NCBI GenBank assembly: GCA_031553765.1
Contig: JAVBKY010000003.1
Location: 62,001 to 126,000, forward strand
DNA: 64,000 nucleotides
Source: JAITMY01 sp031553765
Lineage (GTDB): Bacteria; Bacteroidota; Bacteroidia; Bacteroidales; UBA932
Direction of reading: 5' to 3'
Shown: positions 42,526-51,444 of the stretch, piece after piece
Numbering within the stretch: position 1 is the stretch's first letter
Layout of the letters: every line of letters begins with the position of its first letter
Position numbers and translations under genes: made by a program
Notes under the pieces: model-generated
The model's database searches: none
Seen by the model: only the letters and a program-made list of their open reading frames with translations
Told to the model about the DNA's origin: nothing

Positions 42526-43581
42526 TTATGAATTAGCATACATCTTTTCATAGTATTTCTCATACTCCCCACTCGTTACCAGGTCTAACCACTCCTGATT
42601 ATCCAAATACCAACGCACAGTCTTCTCAATACCCTCCTCGAATTGCAAACTGGGTTCCCAACCCAATTTGTTTTTCAACTTGGTAGAATCAATAGCATAG
42701 CGCAGGTCGTGTCCTGCTCGGTCGGTTACGTAGGTAATCAGTTCTTCGGAGGCGCCGGGCTCTCGACCTAATAACCGGTCAACCGTTTCAATCATTACTT
42801 TGATTAGGTCAATATTTTTCCACTCGTTAAAACCTCCAATATTGTAGGTTTCGGCAATCTTTCCTTTATGAAAAATAACATCGATAGCCCTCGCATGATC
42901 TTCTACATACAACCAGTCACGCACATTTTCGCCTTTTCCATATACAGGAAGGGGTTTATTGTGTCGGATATTGTTAATAAACAAGGGTATCAGTTTTTCA
43001 GGAAACTGATAGGGGCCATAGTTATTGGAGCAGTTGGTTACTAGTGTTGGCATACCAAAGGTATCGTGAAAGGCTCGAACAAAATGGTCGCTACCTGCTT
43101 TGGAAGCAGAGTAGGGAGAGTGCGGATCATATTTGGTGGTTTCTACAAAAAAACCTTCGTCACCCAGCGAACCATACACTTCATCGGTGGAGATATGATA
43201 AAATAGTTTTCCTTCCCATTGACCGTTCCAGTAATGTTTGGCCGCCTGCAATAAAGACAAGGTTCCCATTACATTGGTTTGGGCAAAGGTAAATGGATCC
43301 TTGATGGAGCGGTCCACATGGCTTTCGGCGGCCAAGTGAATCACACCATCAATTTGATATTTTTTGAAAATTTTCAGGACCGCCTCAAAATCACAAATAT
43401 CAGCTCTTTCGAAATGATAATTAGCTTGAGTTTCTATATCTGTCAAGTTAGATAAATTGCCGGCGTATGTCAATTTATCTAAATTAATAATATTGTACTC
43501 CGGATATTTATTGACAAATAAACGAACCACATGCGAGCCGATAAAACCGGCACCACCGGTAATTAAAATATTTCTTTTCAT
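42526..43581 (-). CDS. rfbB: dTDP-glucose 4,6-dehydratase
   Basis: The enzyme turns dTDP-glucose into dTDP-4-keto-6-deoxyglucose with bound NAD. The 351 residues show ILITGGAGFIGSHVVRLF (Rossmann), HLAAESHVDRSIKDPFTF, the catalytic HISTDEVYGSLGD (with Asp-Glu) and YSASKAGSDHFVRAF (YxxxK), then NNYGPYQFPEKLIPLFI and VYGKGENVRDWLYVEDHA. This is the second step of the dTDP-rhamnose route. rfbC and rfbA lie just upstream on the same strand. G+C content is higher than in the block downstream. Confidence 0.97.
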   Translation of the reverse strand: MKRNILITGGAGFIGSHVVRLFVNKYPEYNIINLDKLTYAGNLSNLTDIETQANYHFERADICDFEAVLKIFKKYQIDGVIHLAAESHVDRSIKDPFTFAQTNVMGTLSLLQAAKHYWNGQWEGKLFYHISTDEVYGSLGDEGFFVETTKYDPHSPYSASKAGSDHFVRAFHDTFGMPTLVTNCSNNYGPYQFPEKLIPLFINNIRHNKPLPVYGKGENVRDWLYVEDHARAIDVIFHKGKIAETYNIGGFNEWKNIDLIKVMIETVDRLLGREPGASEELITYVTDRAGHDLRYAIDSTKLKNKLGWEPSLQFEEGIEKTVRWYLDNQEWLDLVTSGEYEKYYEKMYANS

Positions 43582-43668
43582 AATAATAATTTATGCAATC
43601 TTTGACTGAATCTCACCAAAATAGTGCATTTCATCTTCTAATTATCCATTTGCACCGATTACAATATT

Positions 43669-44241
43669 CTATTCATAATAATTCATGTTGTAATCAAACA
43701 AATAAGGAGACTCCTTTAAAGAAGGGCTTTTGCTATCTTTCTCAGACAGCAAAACATCTTTTCCATCAATGTGCCAATCAATATCTAAGTCGGGATCATT
43801 CCATCTAACAGAGCCTTCTTCTTGTGGCGCATATAAATTATCACATTTGTATTGAAAGATTGCCTCAGGACTCAACACTACAAAGCCGTGGGCAAATCCT
43901 CTTGGCACAAAAAATTGCTTTTTGTTTTCCTCTGTAAGCTCTACACCCACCCATTTTCCAAAAGTAGGTGAGCCTCCACGAATATCAACGGCCACATCAT
44001 ATACCGCACCTTTGACAACCCTTACTAATTTTGACTGGGCATACTTCCCTTTTTGAAAGTGAAGCCCTCTTAGTACGCCATAAGAAGATTTTGATTCATT
44101 ATCCTGAACAAATGTTGTTTTACAAACTTGTTCTTCAAAGAAAGGCAATGAAAAGGATTCAAAGAAATATCCTCTTGCATCCCCAAACACCTTAGGTTCT
44201 AAAATTACAACACCCTCCAGATCGGTCTTTAGTATATTCAT
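43669..44241 (-). CDS. rfbC: dTDP-4-dehydrorhamnose 3,5-epimerase, first copy
   Basis: RmlC is a cupin that epimerises C3 and C5 of dTDP-4-keto-6-deoxyglucose. The 190 residues include EPKVFGDARGYFFESF, FVQDNESKSSYGVLRGLHFQ with the catalytic His, VVKGAVYDVAVDIR (Asp) and FVPRGFAHGFVVLS. The C-terminal tail (after residue 170, LKESPYLFDYNMNYYE) is somewhat long. It overlaps rfbA by four bases. A second copy lies at 62291-62836; the two differ in many positions, so they are not a recent duplication. Confidence 0.96.
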   Translation of the reverse strand: MNILKTDLEGVVILEPKVFGDARGYFFESFSLPFFEEQVCKTTFVQDNESKSSYGVLRGLHFQKGKYAQSKLVRVVKGAVYDVAVDIRGGSPTFGKWVGVELTEENKKQFFVPRGFAHGFVVLSPEAIFQYKCDNLYAPQEEGSVRWNDPDLDIDWHIDGKDVLLSEKDSKSPSLKESPYLFDYNMNYYE

Positions 44242-45110
44242 TTCTCAAGTAGTCCTAATAAGTACTGTCCATACTGGTTTTTAATCATCGGCTGCGCCAA
44301 TGATTTTATCTTTTCGGCATCAATCCACCCTTTTCGGTAGGCAATTTCTTCCAGGCAGGCAATTTTTAATCCCTGACGTTTTTCCAACACCTCCACAAAA
44401 GTAGCAGCCTCCGATAACGAATCGTAAGTACCGGTATCCAACCAAGCAAAGCCACGCCCCAGCAATTGCACTTTTAACTCACCGTCTTTTAAGAATTCTT
44501 GGTTTACGGTGGTAATTTCCAACTCACCACGTGCTGAAGGCTTAATACGTGCTGCCACATCTACCACTTTATTCGGATAAAAGTAGAGTCCTACTACCGC
44601 ATAGTTCGACTTGGGTTGAGTTGGTTTTTCTTCAATTGACAGTACCCTTCCTGTAGCATCAAACTCCGCTACACCATAGCGCTCCGGATCGTTTACATAG
44701 TATCCAAATACCGTTGCTTCGCCTTGTTCCGCATTCTCCACAGCTTGCTTTAGCAAGGCTGAAAAATTTTGTCCGTAAAAAATATTGTCACCCAATACCA
44801 AACAAGCGGTATCGTTTCCGATAAACTCTTTTCCAATAATAAATGCTTGTGCTAAACCATCGGGGCTGGGTTGCTCTGCATATTCGAAATGTACCCCGTA
44901 ATCGGATCCGTCACCCAGTAGGCGTTTAAAACCCGGCAAATCCTGCGGAGTGGAAATAATTAAAATATCCTTAATCCCTGCCAACATGAGAGCTGAGACC
45001 GGATAGTAAATCATCGGTTTGTCGTAAATAGGCAACAACTGCTTACTAACCCCTTTGGTAATAGGGTATAAACGAGTACCGGAACCGCCGGCTAATACAA
45101 TACCTTTCAT
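44238..45110 (-). CDS. rfbA: Glucose-1-phosphate thymidylyltransferase
   Basis: RmlA joins glucose 1-phosphate and dTTP to dTDP-glucose. The 290-residue sequence is textbook: GIVLAGGSGTRLYPITKGVS (nucleotide loop), LLPIYDKPMIYYPVSALMLA, CLVLGDNIFYGQNF (catalytic Asp), VIGLYFYPN-type motifs near VVGLYFYPNKVVDVA, and GRGFAWLDTGTYDSLSEA. It begins the three-gene rfbA-rfbC-rfbB unit. No rfbD (dTDP-4-dehydrorhamnose reductase) is seen beside it or anywhere in the window. Confidence 0.97.
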   Translation of the reverse strand: MKGIVLAGGSGTRLYPITKGVSKQLLPIYDKPMIYYPVSALMLAGIKDILIISTPQDLPGFKRLLGDGSDYGVHFEYAEQPSPDGLAQAFIIGKEFIGNDTACLVLGDNIFYGQNFSALLKQAVENAEQGEATVFGYYVNDPERYGVAEFDATGRVLSIEEKPTQPKSNYAVVGLYFYPNKVVDVAARIKPSARGELEITTVNQEFLKDGELKVQLLGRGFAWLDTGTYDSLSEAATFVEVLEKRQGLKIACLEEIAYRKGWIDAEKIKSLAQPMIKNQYGQYLLGLLEK

Positions 45111-45150
45111 TATTCTTCCCTTATAATTTTCAATTCTCCATTGTCAATTC

Positions 45151-45546
45151 TCAATTATCCAGCACCCCCATTTCTACCATCATCTCCCTTACCCTTTTCC
45201 AGTCCACGTAGGGGCGCGCACCTTCTTCCGGAAATACAAGCGGACATCCCAAGGCCATATCGTCAATATACAGTTCTCCATACGCCTTAGGTGAGGAGGT
45301 CCATACTTGTTGGTCGGGGTTAACCTGTATGCCGTAAAGTGGAATATCGCGCTCAGCAAACCAAGTTACAGCATCGCTAAGGAGAGTTACGCGCTTTTTT
45401 TTATCGTTATGGCGCATCGTAAACAGTATAAGTCGATGCCCAGCATCCGCCAACTCGCGCAGTACCGGAGTAGCACCTATTTCACGTCCCATGTCGGGAT
45501 ACTCGTGGGTAACGCAGGTACCGTCAAAGTCTATTACTATATCCAT
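45151..45546 (-). CDS. Small HAD-superfamily phosphatase-like protein
   Basis: The 131 residues have the four HAD motifs: DIVIDFDGTCV (motif I, nucleophile and acid Asp, residues 6 and 8), LILFTMR (motif II Thr), a Lys near KAYGELY, and YIDDMALG (motif IV Asp-Asp). There is no cap domain, so the substrate could be large or the protein may act on a nucleotide or sugar phosphate. It lies between wzc and rfbA, 14 bases after wzc starts its own minus-strand unit, and may be co-transcribed with wzc. Function is unknown. Confidence 0.85.
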   Translation of the reverse strand: MDIVIDFDGTCVTHEYPDMGREIGATPVLRELADAGHRLILFTMRHNDKKKRVTLLSDAVTWFAERDIPLYGIQVNPDQQVWTSSPKAYGELYIDDMALGCPLVFPEEGARPYVDWKRVREMMVEMGVLDN

Positions 45547-45560
45547 ACAAAGAAATGGCC

Positions 45561-47900
45561 TTATGCTTTCGCCCCCGCCTCATGGTCGCTACCATAGTAT
45601 TTACCGTAGTACCTATCATAATACTTGTAGCTGTTGTACGAATAGTAGTAGCCATGCCACCTCTCAAACTTCACACCGTTCATCACTACGCCAAGATTCT
45701 TTATCTTACCCGAGGCGTAAATCTCATTCAGGAACCTTACCCTATCCTTAGGGGTATAGTTTTGCCGCATTACGTATAGCGACACATCGGCATACTGTGC
45801 AAGTAAGGCCGCATCGCTCACCAAGCCTATGGGTGGCGTATCTATTACAACATAATCGTACTGCTTGCGCAATTCATCAAACAGCGGCTGTAACATTTTA
45901 CCCTGTAGCAATTCCTGCGGGTTAGGCGCTACATGTCCACAGCTAATCATATCCAGATTTTCGGATTGGTTATGTAGCACCTGTGGTAGCGTAGACTGCC
46001 CCGCCAAGTAGTCGCTCAAGCCCTCATCGTTGTTAACACCAAATACCTTATGCAGTCCCGGTTTACGCAGGTCAAAGCCCAGGACTACCGTTTTTTTACC
46101 CAAAGCGGCAAGCGATACTCCCAAGTTTGCCGATAGCAGCGACTTACCTTCCCCGCTGATGCTGGAGGTTATGAGAATGGTTTGTACTCCTCCTCCTGCC
46201 TGCATAAATCTCAAGTTGGTGCGCAGGGTACGCACCTCCTCGGCATACTTACTGCGGCTATCGACCGATAGCAATTTTGTAGCCTGCTCCAAAAAAGACA
46301 ACTCTCCCACAATGGGAGTCTTCAACTTTTTCTCTACCTCATCCTTCAAAGTTATCTCATTATTAAGTTGATCAAGTAACCAAATTATGCCTATAGGCAA
46401 TGCCAATCCCATAAAGGCAAAAAGAAGCAATATCTTATTACGAGATGGCGCTACCGGTCCCAGCGAACTGCGCGCGGCATCTATCAGGCGGCTATCGGGC
46501 ACCGTAGCGGCGTAGGCTATGGCTGTTTCCTCACGTTTTGAAAGCAGGTACACGTATAGCTGGTTTTTAATTTCCTTTTGGCGGGTAACATCCACCAATT
46601 CACGCTCTTTTTTAGGCATGGAGCGTATGAGCGCCTCCAGGCGACGGTTTTCGTCCTGTAGCTTGCGTTGCGTAACCTGCAGGCTACCGCGCAACACGGC
46701 AATATTATCCACAATATTACGCTTCAGCGCGGTTATTTGGTCGTTAAGCGCCTGCAGCATGGGGTTGGCAGGCTTCATGGTATGCAGCGCGCGCGTGCGC
46801 TCAGTCTCGGCAGCAGTGAGCGATGCTATGAGCGACAGCAGCGTGGGGTCGCTTACTCCCAGCGTAGCCGGGGTAGTTCCCCCACCGGAGTTGGATAGCA
46901 CATACTGCTCAATTTGCTGCAACACATCCAGCTGAATACCCACAGCGTTAAGTTCCAGATCATTTTTTTGTACGGACTGTAAAAACAGCTGAGCTTCGGT
47001 ACCTATATTAGTTATTTTTTGTTGAGTTTTATAGTCCTCCACCCTTTTTTCAGCATCCTGCAAATCTATGGATAGTAACTCCAGCCTATCGTCAATAAAT
47101 GAAATAGTAGCCGCTGCCAAAGCATTTTTATCGGTTACAGCAGCCCTATTATATACCATTATAAGGGTATTGAGCATATCCTCACCCTGCTGTGGCAAAG
47201 GGGACTTAAGAGATAGGGCTATAACCGAAGTGTTTTTTCCCGTTACCTCCGCATTTACCATCTTCCGCAAATGAGTTGTAATAACCTTTAACGGAGTAAA
47301 GGCTACATTCAACACCTGTGTGCTATCCCATTGTGCCAGCAATTCCTCATTCACCGTAGTGCGAATAGCGCCAAACGAACCGGTAATAAGCGAATTGTGA
47401 GGGTAACTTTCTCCGTTTACCAGCAACCTATCGCCAGCAAATTGCACGGCAAGCGTTTGCTCGTAAGTCTCAGGTGAAGGTGTTACCAACTCCACCTTTA
47501 CCGGCACTGTTTGATACAATTGCTGGGTACGCAAGCCGTTTTGTACCGAGTAGGATGTTTGAAGGTTTAACTTCTTCACAACCTCCTCCATTAGCGTATA
47601 CGAGCGCAAAATCTCCAGCTCGTTGTCCACATTTTTCTTGGCAGAAAACAGGTCCAACTCATCCAACACCGAGTTAGCAGCACCGCCCAACTTTTTGTCA
47701 TCCTTAATAAGTATACTGGCCGTAACCTCATACTTGGAGGGAGTAAAAAACAAATAGCATGCTCCAAAAAACAGGAATACCAGCAAGGATAAAAGAATCC
47801 ACTTCCAGTAGGAAAGGTATTTAAAAAACAACTTTTCGAGCTCAGGGAAAATATTATCTCCCTGTTGCTCCATTTCAATATCGCTATTGGGTTGCGCCAT
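45561..47900 (-). CDS. wzc: Wzc-type tyrosine autokinase, chain-length and export regulator
   Basis: The 779-residue inner-membrane protein has a Wzz-like N-terminal part: membrane segment at about 35-55 (YWKWILLSLLVFLFFGACYL), a long periplasmic coiled-coil domain, and a second segment near 495-515. The cytoplasmic BY-kinase domain has Walker A ISGEGKS (581-587), Walker A' LGFDLRKP (607-614) and Walker B YVVIDTPP (683-690). The C-terminal tail (about 750-769) holds 11 tyrosines for autophosphorylation. Phosphorylation cycles of such kinases control polymer length and Wza opening. It follows the Wza gene by 11 bases, so both are co-transcribed. Confidence 0.96.
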   Translation of the reverse strand: MAQPNSDIEMEQQGDNIFPELEKLFFKYLSYWKWILLSLLVFLFFGACYLFFTPSKYEVTASILIKDDKKLGGAANSVLDELDLFSAKKNVDNELEILRSYTLMEEVVKKLNLQTSYSVQNGLRTQQLYQTVPVKVELVTPSPETYEQTLAVQFAGDRLLVNGESYPHNSLITGSFGAIRTTVNEELLAQWDSTQVLNVAFTPLKVITTHLRKMVNAEVTGKNTSVIALSLKSPLPQQGEDMLNTLIMVYNRAAVTDKNALAAATISFIDDRLELLSIDLQDAEKRVEDYKTQQKITNIGTEAQLFLQSVQKNDLELNAVGIQLDVLQQIEQYVLSNSGGGTTPATLGVSDPTLLSLIASLTAAETERTRALHTMKPANPMLQALNDQITALKRNIVDNIAVLRGSLQVTQRKLQDENRRLEALIRSMPKKERELVDVTRQKEIKNQLYVYLLSKREETAIAYAATVPDSRLIDAARSSLGPVAPSRNKILLLFAFMGLALPIGIIWLLDQLNNEITLKDEVEKKLKTPIVGELSFLEQATKLLSVDSRSKYAEEVRTLRTNLRFMQAGGGVQTILITSSISGEGKSLLSANLGVSLAALGKKTVVLGFDLRKPGLHKVFGVNNDEGLSDYLAGQSTLPQVLHNQSENLDMISCGHVAPNPQELLQGKMLQPLFDELRKQYDYVVIDTPPIGLVSDAALLAQYADVSLYVMRQNYTPKDRVRFLNEIYASGKIKNLGVVMNGVKFERWHGYYYSYNSYKYYDRYYGKYYGSDHEAGAKA

Positions 47901-47911
47901 GCTATTTCTTG

Positions 47912-48703
47912 CTATTTAGAAAAAGTGTTAATAATAAGCACCAGCAGCGTAAGCGAGCTGACTACTACCGGTGTGAGTTGGAATACGCGGTCGGAGGCGG
48001 TAACCTTACCCGATGCTGCTTCCACATACACCACATCGCCCGAATGCAGGTAGTAAAATGGCGAGGTAAAAAGATCCCTCTTGGTCATATCCACACGGGC
48101 AAACTGCCGCTCGCCATTCATCTCCCTTACAATAAGCACATTGTTGCGCTTGCCGTAAATAGTCATATCGCCGGCCATGGCCAGCACCTGCGGCAGGGTT
48201 ATTTGCTCATTGGGAATAGTATAAAGCGCAGGGCGCACCACCTCACCCAGCACTGATACCGTATAGTTGGCTATACGTACAATAACCGTGGGCGATTCAA
48301 GGTAGTGCTGCAACTTATCGGTCAGTTGCTGTGAAAGTTCCTCAGAAGTTAAGCCCGCCACATGAATTTTACCCACCAGCGGCAGGGTTATATCACCTAC
48401 GGGGTCTACCGTAAAACCTATTACCGGCTGCGGCGCTATGGTTCCCACTGTTGGTGCATTGTAGGGGGTGGTTTGCGCCAAAGGATTGAACATTTCGTTG
48501 GCATCCTTGCTCAAGCTGCTTACCTTAATGGAAAGTATATCATCGGGCTTAATACGCGGTACATACTGTTCCTGCATTTTAGCAATAACCTCATCAGCCT
48601 CCGGCGTCAGGGGCTGGAAATAGGTTATCTTTTTGGTAGAGTTACACGAAACTAGCAGCAGGCACGCGACAAGACAGCAAAATAACTTTTTATATAATGA
48701 CAT
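47912..48703 (-). CDS. wza: Wza-type outer-membrane polysaccharide export lipoprotein
   Basis: The 263 residues start with a lipoprotein signal, cleaved before C20 (LLLVSC). The Poly_export domain follows (VPRIKPDDILSIKVSSL, about 50-65, to VGFTVDPVGDITLPLVGKI near 105), then SLBB-like repeats (YTVSVLGEVVRPALYTIP) and the segment VYVEAASGKVTASDRVFQLT. A hydrophobic C-terminal stretch (TPVVVSSLTLLVLIINTF) takes the place of the Wza pore helix. It forms the outer-membrane exit for the polymer with Wzc. The short length, without a large C-terminal domain, is usual for Bacteroidetes. Confidence 0.93.
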   Translation of the reverse strand: MSLYKKLFCCLVACLLLVSCNSTKKITYFQPLTPEADEVIAKMQEQYVPRIKPDDILSIKVSSLSKDANEMFNPLAQTTPYNAPTVGTIAPQPVIGFTVDPVGDITLPLVGKIHVAGLTSEELSQQLTDKLQHYLESPTVIVRIANYTVSVLGEVVRPALYTIPNEQITLPQVLAMAGDMTIYGKRNNVLIVREMNGERQFARVDMTKRDLFTSPFYYLHSGDVVYVEAASGKVTASDRVFQLTPVVVSSLTLLVLIINTFSK

Positions 48704-48721
48704 GCGTATATCTTAAAGAAA

Positions 48722-49822
48722 TTACATCAACGGGAGAACTTCTACACGCCTGTTTTTTTGGCGCCCCTTCTCTGTATCATTGCTAGCTATAGGATTTACA
48801 TATCCCGCTCCTTCTGTGATAATACGGTCGGCATCTATCCCCTTACTCACCAAGCGCTGCTTAACCGATTCTGCTCTTTCCAGCGAAACACCGTCATTCA
48901 CCTCTACTCCTCCCGTAACATCGGAGTAGCCAACAAGCCTCAACTTAACCTCAGGGTTTTCATTAAGGTAGGACACTATCTGATAAATCACACGAATCTG
49001 TGAAAAACTCACATCAACTTTGCCTGAGCCAAAGCCTCCTACAAGGCTGGGAAGTTTTGCGGTTACCACTTTCTTTGCGCTTGGGGCAACACTCGCTGCC
49101 TCCGGCTTTACCGTGTCAACCTTCACCTCCTGTTGTACCGGCTGGGTGTCAGCCTTTACCTCCACAACCGGCATTGGAGCAAGCTGCCCGGCTGAAGCAA
49201 AGTAAACTCCGGGCATTACATCGCGCACATGTTTTGCCTTGCCAAACTTGTAGCGAACAGTTGCGGAAAGTCCCCACACCCTGGCACCATTCACCTGCAC
49301 ATCATGTAAGTAACCCATATCTCTTGAGAGGTGCCACCTTTTTTCGGCCAAAAGTCCTACAGTAAAGCGCGGGCACAACTCATAGTCAATAGCGCCGCTT
49401 AAGGGCACAACCATTGTTGAGCCACTTTTTTCTACATTGAAGTATGAGGAGCCAATTCCCAAGCGGGCATACACATTCAGGTGCTGCCAATAGTTCTGCC
49501 TGTATGGACTTAACAGGTTAGCCAAGTTCACTATACCCATTACGGTTACCTCATGATCCCTACCGCTTACATTTCGCTCGTAGCCTTGCGAGGTATAGTC
49601 CAAGCCAAGACCCCAAAGCGGGTTGACCATAAACTCCACATCAGCGCCAAATGAAAATTTCAGGCCATCAAAGCTAATGAGCGAACCTGTTGTATTAAAC
49701 TCCGTTCCATCCACCCCTCCTTTAACGCCTACCGACCAGTGGTCATACTTAGTCTCCTGCGCCATGGCCGCGTTCCCCACCAGCAGCAGGGATAGCGCAA
49801 AAACAATACTCCTAACTTTCAT
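48722..49822 (-). CDS. OmpA-family outer-membrane protein
   Basis: The 366-residue protein has a signal peptide (residues 1-21, cleaved after NAAMA). An eight-strand beta-barrel domain probably covers about 22-205 (alternating strands with aromatic ends, for example LGIGSSYFNVEKSG and GLSATVRYKFG). A proline/lysine-rich linker (about 205-255) precedes the OmpA C-terminal domain (about 260-366, VKLRLVGYSDVTGGVEVNDG, LERAESVKQRLVSKGIDADR), which binds peptidoglycan. It heads the OmpA-Wza-Wzc unit, and may anchor or brace the export complex. Confidence 0.9.
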   Translation of the reverse strand: MKVRSIVFALSLLLVGNAAMAQETKYDHWSVGVKGGVDGTEFNTTGSLISFDGLKFSFGADVEFMVNPLWGLGLDYTSQGYERNVSGRDHEVTVMGIVNLANLLSPYRQNYWQHLNVYARLGIGSSYFNVEKSGSTMVVPLSGAIDYELCPRFTVGLLAEKRWHLSRDMGYLHDVQVNGARVWGLSATVRYKFGKAKHVRDVMPGVYFASAGQLAPMPVVEVKADTQPVQQEVKVDTVKPEAASVAPSAKKVVTAKLPSLVGGFGSGKVDVSFSQIRVIYQIVSYLNENPEVKLRLVGYSDVTGGVEVNDGVSLERAESVKQRLVSKGIDADRIITEGAGYVNPIASNDTEKGRQKNRRVEVLPLM

Positions 49823-49930
49823 TTTGCAATAATTTAAGTGATTAATTTACGTAGAAATAAGTAGACAAATATGCTTGCAATTACGTCAAATTTAATTCAA
49901 ATACGTAATTTACGCAGTAAAATATTCATG

Positions 49931-49938
49931 CAAATATA
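49931..49938 (-). promoter_or_regulatory. -7 box (TATATTTG) of the OmpA-Wza-Wzc unit
   Basis: TATATTTG on the minus strand fits TAnnTTTG and predicts a leader of about 100 bases. The strings with AATTTACG fall within this leader. Confidence 0.45.
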
Positions 49939-50183
49939 CAACAATAATGCCGAAATGCTACTGACACATTGACTTTTAACAGACAAAAACATGCGTCAAC
50001 GTAAATAAGAGGGGCGTAATGGGTTATAAATGTGCAAAAGCTAATACAGGAACACAGATAAAACAGACGTTGTCACAGATAAACACGGTTAATACAAAAG
50101 AAAAATCTGTGTAAATCAGCGACGTAGTCCTGTTTCATCTGCGTTCGAAATAGCTAAGTGGTAAACTTGCGGATAATCAAGTT

Positions 50184-50218
50184 AAAAAATTACGGCCGAG
50201 GTATCTCCCCGGCCGTAA
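50184..50218 (-). terminator. Terminator of the 50-64 kb operon
   Basis: Arms TTACGGCCGAGG (50190-50201) and CCCCGGCCGTAA (50207-50218) pair with one mismatch. On the minus strand a TTTTTT run follows. It lies about 20 bases after the stop codon of the fusion gene. Confidence 0.88.
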
Positions 50219-50239
50219 CACAAAATATGTTCCAGAAAA

Positions 50240-51379
50240 TTATCCCCTGCGAATTCTTACCTTCATCCCACTACGTTGTTCGGGATTTTTTACCACAAAA
50301 ATAAAGTAGCCCCCCCCCCCGGCGCCGGAGAGCTTCCAGCCAAGGGCATCTTTCTTATATTCCTGCAGGGAACTTAGAATTTCGTCGTCCACCATGTTGG
50401 GGAACATAGTTATCTGCGCCTCATACGAGGCGGTAAACGCCTGTGCAAAAGCCTCCACATCCTTACGCTGAGCGGCATCCCATAAGGCGCTGGCAGCAAG
50501 ACCCAGTTTTTGTGCGTTGACTTCGTTAATTTGCGTATTGGCCAGCACGTTGTACCCTGCCTTACGCGGCGAAAGCGGCACCATGTACAGGTGGCTCTCT
50601 ATCCAGCTCAAAATATCCTCATCAAGCACCGAGGTTATTTCCTCGGGCCAGTATCCGTTGTCATAGTCAAACCTGTTTAAACCCGGCAACACTATCCCCA
50701 GCGAATCCTGTGAACCGCTTATTACCGCTGTCCCGGGAGGGTTTTCAAAACAAAAAAGGGTTTTGGCCTGCTTAATTCCATCGCCCACCGGAATATTGGT
50801 TTGCCACATCTCCACCGCCTTTTTACGTGAGCTGGTAGCCATCCCGCTACGATCATTAAACTCGTAGTCAGGCTCAATGCAAATGGTAACTACAGGCCCT
50901 GCAGCAAACTTCGAAACGTAGGGTTGATCGAGCCACCCCCCTGCCAAGTCTATACGGTAGGGAATGTTACACTCCTGCCTCAAAGCTGTGGTGGAGCGCG
51001 CGGGTAGCTGCCCATGCGGAATACGCCTGCTCACCACGTACTCAATGCCCTGCTCACGGCAAAACTTTTCCTTATCGGGGCTGGCACCATCTTCATTCAC
51101 AAAAAAGATGTCGGGCTTAAGCCGCTTGGCATCCTCCTCAAAATCCAGCAACCCACTCCCCAAGTTCACAAAGGCGTCCTTCACCGATTTAAGCGACTTA
51201 ACCATGTACAAGCGCTCCTGCTCAGTATTAATGGTTTTGCGCCCCTTAAGTTTGGAAATAGTGGCATCTGAGCCTATACCCACGTACAGGTCACCCAACC
51301 TAGCAGCCTCCTCAAAAAAGGCCACATGACCGCTATGCAGCATGTCATAACAACCGGAAACAAAAATTTTTTTTGGCAT
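50240..51379 (-). CDS. Nucleotidyltransferase / GHMP-kinase-like fusion protein; contains a G11 tract
   Basis: The 379 residues join two domains. The N-terminal nucleotidyltransferase (about 1-130) has SGCYDMLHSGHVAFFEEAA with the HSGH (HxGH) motif and KGRKTINTEQERLYMVKSL. The C-terminal GHMP-kinase-like domain (about 145-375) has PYRIDLAGGWLDQPYVS (motif 1) and LSGAGGGGYFIFVV (motif 3), but the usual motif 2 (PxxxGLGSSA) is replaced by SGSQDSLGIVLPG. Such a pair could phosphorylate and then activate a sugar, as HldE does with the opposite domain order. The motif 3 glycines are coded by an 11-G run (50310-50320), so slippage would change the C-terminus. It is the last gene of its operon. Confidence 0.82.
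   Translation of the reverse strand: MPKKIFVSGCYDMLHSGHVAFFEEAARLGDLYVGIGSDATISKLKGRKTINTEQERLYMVKSLKSVKDAFVNLGSGLLDFEEDAKRLKPDIFFVNEDGASPDKEKFCREQGIEYVVSRRIPHGQLPARSTTALRQECNIPYRIDLAGGWLDQPYVSKFAAGPVVTICIEPDYEFNDRSGMATSSRKKAVEMWQTNIPVGDGIKQAKTLFCFENPPGTAVISGSQDSLGIVLPGLNRFDYDNGYWPEEITSVLDEDILSWIESHLYMVPLSPRKAGYNVLANTQINEVNAQKLGLAASALWDAAQRKDVEAFAQAFTASYEAQITMFPNMVDDEILSSLQEYKKDALGWKLSGAGGGGYFIFVVKNPEQRSGMKVRIRRG
50310..50320 (-). repeat. Homopolymer tract of 11 G (coding strand) inside a gene
   Basis: Eleven consecutive C on the plus strand form codons for G354-G356 and part of G357 in the kinase motif 3 of the fusion gene. A shift would replace the last 25 or so residues. This is the second 11-base G tract in the same locus. 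Confidence 0.85.
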
Positions 51380-51444
51380 AATTAGTTTAAAATTTTGCTT
51401 TAATATCCATTATAATATCAACCTCTCTAACTCCATTGGGGGCA

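Larger units (their letters stand above)
49823..50239. other. Intergenic control region of the export module
   Basis: This 417-base gap holds a minus-strand -7 box, AT-rich palindrome-like strings (AATTTACGTAGAAATAAG at 49845-49861, ACGTAATTTACGCA at 49903-49916), the low-complexity stretch ACACAGATAAAAC near 50053 with related inverted strings near 50108 and 50141, and the terminator of the upstream operon. No gene is seen. Confidence 0.55.
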
